A stretch of 64,000 nt of DNA. Origin: CBDATG01 sp965200145. Its GTDB lineage: Bacteria; Chloroflexota; Dehalococcoidia; Lucifugimonadales; Lucifugimonadaceae. The stretch lies in the NCBI GenBank assembly GCA_965200145.1, contig CBDATG010000003.1:682001-746000 (forward strand), given 5' to 3'. Shown piece by piece: positions 1-8,583 of this stretch. The stretch's first letter is position 1. The number at the start of each line of letters is the position of its first letter. The notes under the pieces were generated by a model that did not search any database, was not told where the DNA came from, and saw nothing but the letters and a program-made list of their open reading frames with translations. A program made the translations under genes and the position numbers.

Positions 1-600
1 TGCGGCAGCGACGATTAGGTAAGTTGCGATCGCGATGGGAATGATGAGTCCGCGTGGCATGTTGCCGATCTTGAGCACCATCCATGCGATTATGGCGGCG
101 ACGGCTGCCGTCGCGGTGAGAGTGATGGTTGAGACGGCAGTGAAGAAGCTGACGGCGGTCGTCGTGATGCCGGAGAATGGCAGCACTTCGGTATCGCTCG
201 CGATCTCTTCGTACGGTATCTGTGCTGGGAAGCTCGCGATGATGACGCCGCCTACGAGCAGGACGATTGCGATGGAACCGACGGCGACTTCCTTCACGCC
301 CCATGCGGTTGCGATGGCCGCGTGAGTAGCGGATTCGCCGACGACTTCGGCGGCGGCGAGTTGGTTGAAACGGTCGTCCATGTCGGATTCAGGTTTTGGT
401 CTGTTATGTGGGCACGCTATTCGAGGGGTTGTAAACGTGAAACGCCATCGAACGGACCGTCTGCCATCCTGACGACGTTCGTTCCTATCGGGGTCCGGGT
501 CAAAGCCTACCCATAACAGCACCCAGCCGAAAGGAATTAGCAGGGTGGCCGCCAACACACCGCCAGCAACTAGAAGTGACTTAGCCCAACCTGATATCAC
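1..600 (-). CDS. Membrane protein, C-terminus beyond window edge
   Basis: Not recognised. The frame runs off the left edge. It is open from a GTG at 600 (just after an in-frame TAA) to position 1. Residues about 7-32 form one hydrophobic segment, then comes a basic polar linker, then from the ATG at 381 (MDDRFNQL) three more hydrophobic segments, so a multi-span inner-membrane protein is likely. Neither start has a clear Shine-Dalgarno. The ATG at 381 is the conservative start; I chose the GTG because the extra 73 codons stay open and encode a convincing membrane segment. If 381 is right, 382-691 is an empty gap. Confidence 0.5.
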   Translation of the reverse strand, partial: MISGWAKSLLVAGGVLAATLLIPFGWVLLWVGFDPDPDRNERRQDGRRSVRWRFTFTTPRIACPHNRPKPESDMDDRFNQLAAAEVVGESATHAAIATAWGVKEVAVGSIAIVLLVGGVIIASFPAQIPYEEIASDTEVLPFSGITTTAVSFFTAVSTITLTATAAVAAIIAWMVLKIGNMPRGLIIPIAIATYLIVAAA

Positions 601-691
601 AAGAACTTACCGCCTAGAGCTCATGTGAACAGGCATATATCCCCTCTATCTGTATGCGGAGCGCGTGCGTCGCTGAAGTCGGCGGTCGCGC

Positions 692-1369
692 TCACGCTGC
701 CCATGTTACGTCGCCGCATAGGTCTTCCGGGCGTGCCGCTTGGTCCCAGTATGAGAAGTTGGCGGACTCTTCGATGGATGCTGCCATGTTCGTGCTGTCG
801 CCGTGGCCGGGCAGTACTAACGCCTCGGTTGGGAGTGTGTGCAGTTGTGTGCGGATGCTCGTGAGCATTTGGTCTAGGGCTGCAGGGGAGTCGGAGCGTC
901 CTGGTCCGCCTGGGAAGAGCGTGTCGCCGGTGAAGACGATTGGCGTTGCACCGGGCTTCTCGGCGGGTAGGAGGTAGCAGGTCGAGCCGGGAGTGTGTCC
1001 GGGTGTGAAGATGCAGCGTAGGTTTATGCCGCCGATGGAGAGCCTCGTGTCGTGGCCAACATCGAACAGGTCGTCGTAGCCGTGTTCGTCTCTTACCTTT
1101 GCCGCGTCATCTGCACCTATGCCCACGGGTGCCGGCCACTCTGCCGTTACGACATCGAAGCCTTGCAGGTGGTCCCAGTGGTTGTGCGTTATCAGGATCG
1201 CCGCGACCGATGTCTTTTGCGCCGCGGCGATGAGTTCGTGCGGTGCGTCTGGCGTGTCAATGATTATGCTGTTGTTGTTGTCTTTGTTGGTGATGAGGTA
1301 GGCGTTGTTTGCAAAGCCCGACACGAAGGCTTCTATGGACACGGTCTCGCCTTCGTGGATGTTGGCCAT
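692..1369 (-). CDS. Metallo-beta-lactamase-fold hydrolase (glyoxalase II-like)
   Basis: A 225-residue, probably cytoplasmic, zinc hydrolase. The metal-binding motif THNHWDH (HxHxDH) lies near residues 61-67, a second conserved His is in FTPGHTPGS, the bridging Asp in FTGDTLF, and PGHGD is near the C-terminus. The length and motif order fit the small glyoxalase II / hydroxyacylglutathione-hydrolase-like group. The exact substrate cannot be read from sequence; a thioester of glutathione or another thiol is only a family-based guess. The ATG start gives a normal N-terminus but has no obvious Shine-Dalgarno. It lies 58 bp downstream of the STAS gene on the same strand. Confidence 0.85.
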   Translation of the reverse strand: MANIHEGETVSIEAFVSGFANNAYLITNKDNNNSIIIDTPDAPHELIAAAQKTSVAAILITHNHWDHLQGFDVVTAEWPAPVGIGADDAAKVRDEHGYDDLFDVGHDTRLSIGGINLRCIFTPGHTPGSTCYLLPAEKPGATPIVFTGDTLFPGGPGRSDSPAALDQMLTSIRTQLHTLPTEALVLPGHGDSTNMAASIEESANFSYWDQAARPEDLCGDVTWAA

Positions 1370-1427
1370 GGCGTAGGGTTTGTCGTGTGAGGAGTGGCCG
1401 TCGGACCGGCGCCCGAGCCCGTCGGGC

Positions 1428-1865
1428 CTACTTGAAGTATGCGATTACGGCATCGAGGTCTTCGAAAGTTGGCACGATGTGATCGGTTCCGCTGTCTCTG
1501 ATGGACTTTGCGACTCTGCCGTGTGCGCCGTAGATGACGATCTTGCCGCCGGAGCGGACGATGCGCTGGGATGCCATCAGGATGACGCGCAGCCCGTGGC
1601 TGTCGATGTACTCAAGGTCTGTGAGGTCAAGTGCGACTCGTTGCGGCTTGTCTTGCGTCAGGTCGCTTAGGCCGGCGTCGAACGACTCTGCTTCGTCGCT
1701 GTTGCGTAGTCTGCCTGCTACCTCGACGACTTTCAGGTCGTTGCTTTCCATTTCTGCGTGTTGCGGATGTCCGTTTGCCATTCCGTTGCGGCGGCGCGCG
1801 GAGTCGACCTGGTGCTGCAACCTGTCGGTTGCGGTAGCGATCTGTGTGATGATGCCTAGTACCAT
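1428..1865 (-). CDS. STAS-domain protein (anti-sigma factor antagonist-like)
   Basis: A 145-residue protein whose residues about 42-145 form a STAS domain like SpoIIAA/RsbV. The conserved segment before the helix reads DLEYIDSHGLRVIL, so the Ser phosphorylated in anti-anti-sigma factors (D-S-x-G) is present. Such proteins bind an anti-sigma kinase when unphosphorylated; no kinase or sigma factor gene is nearby. The first 38 residues are charged and not part of the domain, so internal ATGs at 1781 or 1751 are alternative starts. No strong Shine-Dalgarno decides between them. Confidence 0.8.
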   Translation of the reverse strand: MVLGIITQIATATDRLQHQVDSARRRNGMANGHPQHAEMESNDLKVVEVAGRLRNSDEAESFDAGLSDLTQDKPQRVALDLTDLEYIDSHGLRVILMASQRIVRSGGKIVIYGAHGRVAKSIRDSGTDHIVPTFEDLDAVIAYFK

Positions 1866-2050
1866 GGCGTGAGTGTGTGGGTGCGTATGCGGTAGGTTTG
1901 CGTGGCGGTGATTGGTTGCGGCGTGCGTGGGCTGTGCCAGTTGGTAACGCGTCGCGCGCGTGAGTGCTGACGCGTGATTAGGTTAACACATGATTCAGAT
2001 TCATGCGAATCTTGCGCGCCGAAGTGTTGAATCGGGCGCGTCTTGTTATT

Positions 2051-3970
2051 CTAAGCTGCGGGAGACGGGTCTACGGCGGATGTTCCGCGGATGTCGTCAG
2101 GGGCTGCTGCTTCTGGCTGTCCTGTGTCGCTGGTGTCTTCAGTTGGCTGGTCGTGAACGGTGTGCGGATCTTTGCCTTCCATGATGGCTTCGAACTGGTC
2201 AGCGTCGATCGTCTCGTTCTCTAGCAGGAAGGTGGCGACTGCGTCCAGTTTGTCGGCGTGCTCTACGAGTATCTTCTTCGCGGTTGCAACGCCTTCGCTC
2301 AGCAGGCGGTCGATCTCTTTGTCGATGACGGCTTCGGTCCGCAGGCTGTAGTCGCGCTCTTCGGATATCTCACGCCCGAGGAAGATGGCTTCTTGCCGTT
2401 TGCCGAATGACCTGTACGTCAGCTCGTCGCTCATGCCGTAACGCATGATCATCTCGCGTGCGATGCGTGTTGCCTGCTCAAAGTCGTTAGATGCGCCAGT
2501 GGTGATCTTGCCGAGCTTCACCTCTTCAGCGGCGCGTCCGCCCATTGCGCCGGCGATCATCGATAGCAGGTAAGGCTTTGTGAGGTATGACTTGTCTTCC
2601 TGCTCCCAGCGTGTGAATCCGCCGGCATGTCCGCGGGCGATGATCGATATCTTGCCGACGCGGTTACCTTCCGGCATGTAGTAGGGGACGATGGCGTGAC
2701 CTGATTCGTGGTATGCGGTGAGTCGGCGTTCGTCTTCGGTGATGACCTTTGACTTGCGTGCCGGTCCGACGGAGACGCGGTCGATTGACTCGAGCAGTTC
2801 GTCGTGTCCGATCGACTTCTTGTTCTTGCGCGCTGCCAGTAGCGCGGCTTCGTTGATCAGGTTCGCCAGGTCGGCGCCTGAGAATCCGGGGGTCTGCTTG
2901 GCGACGCCGGACATGTCAACCGACTTCTCAATTGGCTTGCCTTTGGAGTGCACATCCAAGATAGCGGTTCTGCCGCGAATGTCGGGGTTATCGAGTGTGA
3001 CGCGTCGGTCGAACCTGCCGGGACGCAGCAGTGCAGGGTCAAGAATGTCAGGTCGGTTGGTAGCGGCGACGACGATGACGGATGAGTTGGTGTCGAAGCC
3101 GTCCATTTCGACGAGTATCTGGTTCAGCGTCTGCTCGCGTTCGTCGTGTCCGCCGCCGAGTCCTGCGCCACGGTGTCTGCCGACGGCGTCTATCTCGTCG
3201 ACGAAGATGATGCATGGTGCGTGTCGCTTTGCCTGTTGGAACAGATCGCGGACACGGGACGCGCCAACGCCTACGAACATCTCAACGAACTCTGAGCCGG
3301 AGATGGAGAAGAATGGCACGCCGGCCTCGCCTGCAACGGCGCGTGCGAGCAACGTCTTGCCGGTGCCTGGCGGTCCGACCAACAGCACGCCGCGTGGGAT
3401 GCGTGCGCCGAGGGCTTGGAACCGCTCTGGGAACTTGAGGAACTCCACTATCTCTTCAAGCTCTTCCTTAGCCTCTGGCACGCCGGCAACATCGAAGAAT
3501 GTCACGGTCGCCTTGGCACCTACGAACATGCGGGCGCGTGTTCTGCCGAAGTTCATCGTCTGGTTGTTCCCGCTCTGGGCCTGTCGGAGCATGAAGATGA
3601 GCAACCCGGCGAAGAGTATGAGTGGCAGGAATCCGAGCAGGGCCTGGAAGATGGTTGCAAGGCCTGACTGCCCGCGCACGTCAAGTGTGAAGCTGGTGAG
3701 CGGCGCGTCGGCATTTGCCAGTGCTTCGTAGACGCTGGTTGTTGACTCCTTGCGGCTGCTGAAGACCTCGGAGCCGTTCTCGATGCGCAAGACATCGCCG
3801 GTGACCGTTATCTTGATGGGCGATGCGACGTTTGCCTTCGCCATCTCGATGACTCGGTTGAACGGAATCTCGGCGGTGTCGCTGCCGCCTCTGAAGAGCA
3901 GGAGTATGAGCACGACGGCGCCGACGGCGATGACGACGTAGATGATGGTGTTGCGGAGTTGCATGTTCAT
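2051..3970 (-). CDS. ftsH: ATP-dependent zinc metalloprotease FtsH
   Basis: A membrane-anchored AAA+ protease that degrades misfolded or regulatory membrane and cytoplasmic proteins. It has 639 residues, full length for the family. TM1 is at about 9-27, a periplasmic/extracytoplasmic segment follows, and TM2 is at about 107-128. Walker A GPPGTGKT is at 199-206, Walker B IIFVDEID near 254-261, and the zinc site HESGH at 421-425, followed by the peptidase domain. The C-terminal tail is acidic and Pro/Ala-rich. It stands alone, with a dispersed repeat directly upstream. The ATG start has no strong Shine-Dalgarno. Confidence 0.97.
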   Translation of the reverse strand: MNMQLRNTIIYVVIAVGAVVLILLLFRGGSDTAEIPFNRVIEMAKANVASPIKITVTGDVLRIENGSEVFSSRKESTTSVYEALANADAPLTSFTLDVRGQSGLATIFQALLGFLPLILFAGLLIFMLRQAQSGNNQTMNFGRTRARMFVGAKATVTFFDVAGVPEAKEELEEIVEFLKFPERFQALGARIPRGVLLVGPPGTGKTLLARAVAGEAGVPFFSISGSEFVEMFVGVGASRVRDLFQQAKRHAPCIIFVDEIDAVGRHRGAGLGGGHDEREQTLNQILVEMDGFDTNSSVIVVAATNRPDILDPALLRPGRFDRRVTLDNPDIRGRTAILDVHSKGKPIEKSVDMSGVAKQTPGFSGADLANLINEAALLAARKNKKSIGHDELLESIDRVSVGPARKSKVITEDERRLTAYHESGHAIVPYYMPEGNRVGKISIIARGHAGGFTRWEQEDKSYLTKPYLLSMIAGAMGGRAAEEVKLGKITTGASNDFEQATRIAREMIMRYGMSDELTYRSFGKRQEAIFLGREISEERDYSLRTEAVIDKEIDRLLSEGVATAKKILVEHADKLDAVATFLLENETIDADQFEAIMEGKDPHTVHDQPTEDTSDTGQPEAAAPDDIRGTSAVDPSPAA

Positions 3971-3997
3971 AATGATATACGCTAGCGGCGAGGACTC

Positions 3998-4036
3998 GGA
4001 TTAACAGGGATGGGCAGGATAGGGCAGGATGTTGGG
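3998..4036. repeat. Dispersed intergenic repeat, copy 1
   Basis: Begins GGATTAACAGGGATGGGC and continues with two CAGGAT units. It lies between ftsH and the small TM gene and shares about 50 bp with the copy at 4563, including the downstream GTTGGGG-CTATGGG stretch. Confidence 0.8.
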
Positions 4037-4046
4037 GCTATGGGTG

Positions 4047-4316
4047 TTACGGGGTTAGAAGTTGGATGGCGTTTACTATGCCTTCGGCGTTGTTTAGGGC
4101 TACTGCTAGTAGTGCGAAGGTGCCGGTCAGCGCGATCACTCTGAGGAGCGGGAATCCAGAGGGCTGGTTGAGGTGTTCGGCATCTTTGGGGCTGACGTTG
4201 TCGCCTTCGTATTCGGTGGTGCGTTGGTGTGAGCCGCCGGGGTAGGTGGTGCTCTCAGAGATGTGGATTCTTCGCGACCGGTCGTCGGTCCTGTCGTTGC
4301 TAGGTCGCGTCTTCAT
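4047..4316 (-). CDS. Small single-span membrane protein (partner type 1)
   Basis: An 89-residue protein of unknown function. The N-terminal 50 residues are polar and basic; one hydrophobic segment, LLRVIALTGTFALLAVAL, lies near the C-terminus, followed by NNAEGIVNAIQ. It overlaps the small gene 4313-4540 by four bases (ATGA), so the two are translationally coupled. The protein at 12504-12707 has the same architecture (polar N-terminus, C-terminal span ending in a NAI motif) and the same coupling to a paralogous partner. This supports it as a real gene despite its size. Confidence 0.65.
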   Translation of the reverse strand: MKTRPSNDRTDDRSRRIHISESTTYPGGSHQRTTEYEGDNVSPKDAEHLNQPSGFPLLRVIALTGTFALLAVALNNAEGIVNAIQLLTP

Positions 4317-4540
4317 GAGTTGTCGTCGTCCGTTGCGCTGTATGGCTCGTCTGTAACGGTGATATCGAACCGCTTCTCGTCAAGTACCCCTCTTACGACT
4401 GCATATACGATTTCGTCGATGTCCTTGATCTGGTCGTCGGTGTAAGCGAGTTTGGAGACGTGCTCGCCGTCCGCGTTCCAGAAGATTTGGTAGCGGCGGG
4501 CGGAAGGTGTCTGGGTTGTGTGCTGGTCTTGGGTTGTCAT
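4313..4540 (-). CDS. Small YT-x-Q-x3-I family protein, copy A
   Basis: A 75-residue soluble protein with no family I recognise. It aligns with the products of 4637-4837, 12176-12370 and 12704-12898. A short beta-like basic stretch leads into the shared KLAYTDDQIKDIDEIV core, predicted helical, and then a variable acidic tail. I start at the ATG at 4540 rather than the upstream TTG at 4558, because MTTQDQ resembles the N-termini of the paralogs. It is coupled by ATGA overlap to the TM gene 4047-4316. A dispersed repeat lies 22 bp upstream. Confidence 0.7.
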   Translation of the reverse strand: MTTQDQHTTQTPSARRYQIFWNADGEHVSKLAYTDDQIKDIDEIVYAVVRGVLDEKRFDITVTDEPYSATDDDNS

Positions 4541-4562
4541 GGGTGCTATTCTATACAACTGG

Positions 4563-4602
4563 GGTTCACAGGGATAGGCAGGATAGGGCAGGATGTTGGG
4601 GG
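4563..4602. repeat. Dispersed intergenic repeat, copy 2
   Basis: TTCACAGGGATAGGCAGGATA followed by a second GGCAGGAT and GTTGGGGG. It lies just upstream of the small gene at 4313-4540, oriented like copy 1. Confidence 0.8.
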
Positions 4603-4636
4603 CTATGGGTGCGGGTTTCGTGTGATGTCGCGTATC

Positions 4637-4837
4637 TTAGCCGCTGGAATCCTGTCCGACCAGTGGTGTCGCAACTACTTTCTTCTGGTCGGGGTTGATT
4701 TCGTCGCAGACTGACTGCGCTGTCTTGATGGTGATATCGCGTATCTCCGCCGCTTGCTCTATGGTGTAGCGGTGCTTGGATCGGTACGGCTTGCCGGGTA
4801 GGATGCCGTGTATGACGATGTGTTCTGTGGTGGTCAT
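4637..4837 (-). CDS. Small YT-x-Q-x3-I family protein, copy B
   Basis: A 66-residue protein. The shared core is HRYTIEQAAEIRDITIKTA, preceded by a basic PGKPYRSK strand-like segment. The frame is open to 4903, but ATG 4837 gives an N-terminus (MTTTEH) matching the paralogs, and a GAGGA element lies about 11 bases upstream. Unlike copies A and D it has no membrane partner. Function unknown. Confidence 0.65.
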   Translation of the reverse strand: MTTTEHIVIHGILPGKPYRSKHRYTIEQAAEIRDITIKTAQSVCDEINPDQKKVVATPLVGQDSSG

Positions 4838-4963
4838 GGTGCTGGTGGTCCTCGTCTGGGCTGGTTCGGCGTGACGGTTTCTATATGTTATGTTAATTTT
4901 CAACCATACGCAACGCGCGCGGGCGTGACCTGTGCTTCATGATGCGATGTTGGCTTACCGCAT

Positions 4964-5434
4964 GTTGATGGGCGCGCTCCGCATCGATGGACTTCGTAGG
5001 GGCGGTTCGTGAACCGCCCGACGGTGCCTAGGCTCAGGTTAGCGGTTCTCGGCGATGTTGTACTCGGGCTCTAGGCGACGGATCAAGGCGGATTCTAGGA
5101 GCTTGGCTTCTTTGCCGTTTGTTGATGAGTGCGCTCCGCATCGATGGACTTCGTAGGGGCGGTTCGTGAACCGCCCGCCGGCGCCTATGCTCAGGTTAGC
5201 GGTTCTCGGCTATGTTGCACTCGGGCTCTAGGCGTTGGATCATGGCGGATTCTAGGAGCTTGGCTTCCTTGCCGTTCGTTGATGAGTGCGCTCCGCATCG
5301 ATGGATTTCGTAGGGGCGGTTCGTGAACCGCCCGCCGGCGCCTAGGCTCAGGTTAGCGGTTCTCGGCTATGTTGCACTCGGGCGCTAGGCGTTGGATCAT
5401 GGCGGATTCTAGGAGCTTGGCTTCCTTGCCGTTC
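4964..5434. repeat. 157-bp tandem array, three units, carrying GIY-YIG 3' ends
   Basis: The units are 4964-5120, 5121-5277 and 5278-5434. Each holds the last 27 codons of a GIY-YIG nuclease gene (minus strand, ending AENR-stop) plus the perfect-arm palindrome GGGCGGTTC-GT-GAACCGCCC (at 5000-5019, 5157-5176, 5314-5333). Unit 3 is the true 3' end of the gene 5353-5742. Units 1 and 2 are orphan fragments with stops at about 5039 and 5196. Unit 1 differs at the protein level (LIRRLEPEY versus MIQRLAPEC), so it is not a simple recent duplicate. The array fills the 4838-5352 gap. Confidence 0.9.
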
Positions 5435-5742
5435 TTGGTGTACTGGAAGCTGAAGGTGGCGAGGTCCTTGAAGTGGCGTAGGTCGCGGTGTAGCTGGTCG
5501 TTGTGGGCATCGCGCAGGTGTGCTACCAGGCGGTTGCGGATGTCTGTCGCTGACATGCCAACGTAGGCGCAACGGAACTCGTCAACGGCGAAGGTCGGTA
5601 CCCAGATGGCGTAGATGCCGGGCATGTCAGCGGCGACATGTTCGCGGACGGTGCGCGTGTCGAGGGGCAGCCGGTTGCGCTTGAGGCGGTACTGGACCGC
5701 CCAAGCGTCGTTGATGTCGGCGGTGTGTTGATCGGATTCCAC
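5353..5742 (-). CDS. GIY-YIG nuclease domain protein
   Basis: 129 residues with a C-terminal GIY-YIG fold: GIYAIW (42-47), YVG (60-62, the YIG position), catalytic-type Arg in DIRNRL (69), metal-binding Glu in LLESAMI (112) and a conserved Asn (124). The family makes single-strand or double-strand DNA cuts. The first 35 residues are an unassigned N-terminal part. The GTG start lies 21 bp after the DUF1156 methylase stop, so it is the third gene of the DUF499-DUF1156 operon; nicking of unmodified or foreign DNA is an inference from that context. Its 3' end is duplicated twice downstream. Confidence 0.85.
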   Translation of the reverse strand: MESDQHTADINDAWAVQYRLKRNRLPLDTRTVREHVAADMPGIYAIWVPTFAVDEFRCAYVGMSATDIRNRLVAHLRDAHNDQLHRDLRHFKDLATFSFQYTKNGKEAKLLESAMIQRLAPECNIAENR

Positions 5743-5763
5743 AACTGGACGGTGATGGAAGGG

Positions 5764-8583
5764 TTACTGATTGCTCATCTGGCGTTCGAATCGTGCCTGC
5801 TCACGAATATCGCGCCAAGCGTCGGCGATGTCGTTGTAGATTCGAGATTCAGAAGGTTGGAACCTTCTGTCGTAGTGGTCGAACATGATCCGCGCTAGAC
5901 GTTCGACCTCGCTTGCCTTTGATCCCATCCCTCTGATTACTTGGGCCGCGCCGTTTACGCCCTTGCGGTCCTCACCCCGCTGGAAGTGGTATGCCACACG
6001 CATGAGACCTTCCCAAGAGGTAGTATCAGGGCTGAGGCGGTTTAACTCTTTCTTGGTAGTCTTGAATTCGTCGGTCGGCAATAGCCGTACCTTGCCTATC
6101 CGTGTTTCAAGAATGCCTTGTCCCTCGAGTCTGCCGATGGTTACGTTCTTAGCTTTTGCGAGGTCCTCCGCACTGCCGAAAGGTCCAGTGTTGAATCCGT
6201 GCTCCTTGAGCCAATCTATGCAGAAACGTGTAAGTTCGTCAAGTTCGCCCTGCTCGCTGAGGAAGTAGTCACCGATGACACGATTGATCTCGGTCAAGGC
6301 GTCCCGGACCGGGACAAGGTCGCCGGCGACAGTTTGGACGCTGGAATATTTGGTGTAGATTTCCATGCCTGGTCCGATGGCGGCCTGCGCTAGGTCAACA
6401 GGAGCGATATTTTCCTCACGGATCAACCGATCTAACTCGGTTGGCAATTTAGCTTCAAGCTCGGCGATGAATTGCGACCTGGTGGCAATAGAGGCATCAG
6501 ATTCGCGGGGTCGCGTTACGACCACCACCGAAGATGCAAGCGTGCTTCCTGTCAATGCGTTGAGTCTAGCACCACCCTCAGTTCGAATCGGCCATGTGCC
6601 AACGATCCTGAATCCAGAATTGTTTACTGCTGACAGAAAGGTCTCCCATCCCGTTGAAGATATACCGTTCCTTGTCGTTTCCTTTTGCATATACGCATAG
6701 AAAATTGATGAAGGGAACTTATCCGAGCATGTTTCTCGGACGCGTTTGAGGACCTTGCTGATCAATAGCTCAAAGCGTTCACGTGGCTTCTCAAACATCG
6801 GTCCGGCGACGATCTCGTCTCCTTTTGGAGTCTGTCGGCCATAAAACAGCTCGGGATACGCGTCTTCAAGCGCGTCTTTGTGCCATATGTAGAAAAAATC
6901 CGATATATCCGCGTAGCCAATATTGTCGTAATATGGCGGGTCCGTTACGATCACAGGCCCGTTCGCGACATAATCCGAGTTTGCAGCGTCCGCCTGGAAA
7001 GCGATCCCAGGCGCACTGAGTATCGGGAGCCTCTCCACGACCTTGGCTATCCACTCCACATGCGACGACCAGTTTCGATTTAAATTGGAGAATGGATTCG
7101 ATTCCGCGAAATCCCATACCATACCGATTGCTTGACGCGCAAAAGCACCAGCGACATTTTCGCCCGAATTCACCCACATTGACAACCGACTCCCGGCATG
7201 AGCTAATCGCCCGATCGCGAAGGCGAGATAGGTGCGGACGACTTTCGCGTAGTCCTCGCTTCCTCCATCGTCAACAATTTCTCTCGCTACTTGAGTCAGC
7301 ACATCGTTGAAATTGCACAGCGCGTTGAGTTGGCGCTCGGTGAATAGCTGATGCCATTCGGTGATTCCATAACGGCGAGTACGTATGCTGATAGCCTTAA
7401 GCGGCAACGAACCAAGTGGTCGCCTAGGTGGGACGATGGACGTGGCCACGGACGCATGATCTGTTGTCGGAGACAAGAATTCGCGGCGTTTATTACCTTC
7501 TGCTACGATTGCGATGAGCTGTTGGCCCATATTGCCGGCCGATGCCTGTGTGCGAACATATTCGAGAGGCGCGGTCGACTCACAAGCTAAGCATCTGGCA
7601 CCTTTCCTGTTGACAGTACTATCCACATTGTCAAGCGGTTTCGTGTTGATGATCTGAAAAGAGATGCTATCACGTCCCTCATTGACGACGGGTCGTATCC
7701 AGCGGGGCCGTGCCTTGTGCTTCGAGACCTGGAAGTTTCTGATCAGAGGCATGGCCACCTCACACGCTGGATTTGAACACGGAACGGTGTGAGCCCACAA
7801 CCAAGCGACGACCGTTGCTTCGGTGTTGTCATCTAACGTAACTCTGGGGTAGAGGTGCCCGATGCGTTTGAAGGCTTCTTCTCTGACGCGGCGCCCGTAG
7901 TATCTGATATCGTTTGCAAGCCCGGCGTAACCCTGCCAAGCGTCGTTTGTCGAAGACTTTGACCCGTCCAGACGTCCGTATGCTTCATTGTTGACCGGTG
8001 TGCTTTCCTTGAAAGGCAACGGCAACTCAATCATGGATTTCGTGATCAGGACGGAGATGGGGTTAAGGTCGGAACCTACAGCATTCAATCCCAACCTTTG
8101 AGCTTCAAGTGGTATTGACCCACCTCCGCTGAAAGGATCGTAGACTGTCAGACCAGTATCCTTGTCAGTCAAGTATTTGAGAACCTCTGTTGGTTCCTTC
8201 GGCGGCGGTTCGCCCCTTCCGCGCGCCAGTGATCGCGCAACTTCGAATCGAGCTTCTTGAATCAGTCTCGCCCCGTCTGGAGTCCGTTCATCAACGTTTT
8301 CCCACTTTGAGATTTTGGAGAGTAGCGAATGCAACCGTTTTCGCTCTGCCCTTTGAGCATCCTCCGTAGGGAATTCGCATGGCCAGGCTCCTGGATCGTC
8401 CACCAAGCTGGCGAATATTACTGCTCGGCATGCAGGAAGAGGGCGCCGCGCCCACCAAGTGTGCAATGTGGACGGATGACCATGCCTGAGGAATTTGTCG
8501 CGGGTGGATTGGGAGCTGATGGCGTTCAGCGGCATAGAAACTTCAATGAGTTTTCGACGGTATGGCAGGTCAGCAGTCCTCAT
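5764..8583 (-). CDS. DUF1156-domain adenine/cytosine-N DNA methylase
   Basis: 939 residues. The N-terminal DUF1156 signature is clear (RHGHPSTLHTWWARRPL at about 33-49). SAM-binding motif I is DPFSGGGSIPLEA (149-161), and catalytic motif IV is TDPPYYDNIGYAD (547-559). CxxxxC (269-274) and CxxC (331-334) between them look like a zinc ribbon. The start codon overlaps the DUF499 stop (ATGA), with AGGAGC upstream, so the two are co-translated. Families DUF1156 and DUF499 are known to travel together in predicted anti-phage loci; here the methylase probably marks host DNA. Recognition site unknown. Confidence 0.9.
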   Translation of the reverse strand: MRTADLPYRRKLIEVSMPLNAISSQSTRDKFLRHGHPSTLHTWWARRPLPACRAVIFASLVDDPGAWPCEFPTEDAQRAERKRLHSLLSKISKWENVDERTPDGARLIQEARFEVARSLARGRGEPPPKEPTEVLKYLTDKDTGLTVYDPFSGGGSIPLEAQRLGLNAVGSDLNPISVLITKSMIELPLPFKESTPVNNEAYGRLDGSKSSTNDAWQGYAGLANDIRYYGRRVREEAFKRIGHLYPRVTLDDNTEATVVAWLWAHTVPCSNPACEVAMPLIRNFQVSKHKARPRWIRPVVNEGRDSISFQIINTKPLDNVDSTVNRKGARCLACESTAPLEYVRTQASAGNMGQQLIAIVAEGNKRREFLSPTTDHASVATSIVPPRRPLGSLPLKAISIRTRRYGITEWHQLFTERQLNALCNFNDVLTQVAREIVDDGGSEDYAKVVRTYLAFAIGRLAHAGSRLSMWVNSGENVAGAFARQAIGMVWDFAESNPFSNLNRNWSSHVEWIAKVVERLPILSAPGIAFQADAANSDYVANGPVIVTDPPYYDNIGYADISDFFYIWHKDALEDAYPELFYGRQTPKGDEIVAGPMFEKPRERFELLISKVLKRVRETCSDKFPSSIFYAYMQKETTRNGISSTGWETFLSAVNNSGFRIVGTWPIRTEGGARLNALTGSTLASSVVVVTRPRESDASIATRSQFIAELEAKLPTELDRLIREENIAPVDLAQAAIGPGMEIYTKYSSVQTVAGDLVPVRDALTEINRVIGDYFLSEQGELDELTRFCIDWLKEHGFNTGPFGSAEDLAKAKNVTIGRLEGQGILETRIGKVRLLPTDEFKTTKKELNRLSPDTTSWEGLMRVAYHFQRGEDRKGVNGAAQVIRGMGSKASEVERLARIMFDHYDRRFQPSESRIYNDIADAWRDIREQARFERQMSNQ

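Noticed and set aside
2718..3731. A 337-codon plus-strand frame
   Set aside because: Entirely antisense to ftsH; Ser/Arg/Pro-rich shadow with no domain.
4964..5434. Possible CRISPR array
   Set aside because: Units of 157 bp contain coding tails and no unique spacers; only three units and no cas genes.
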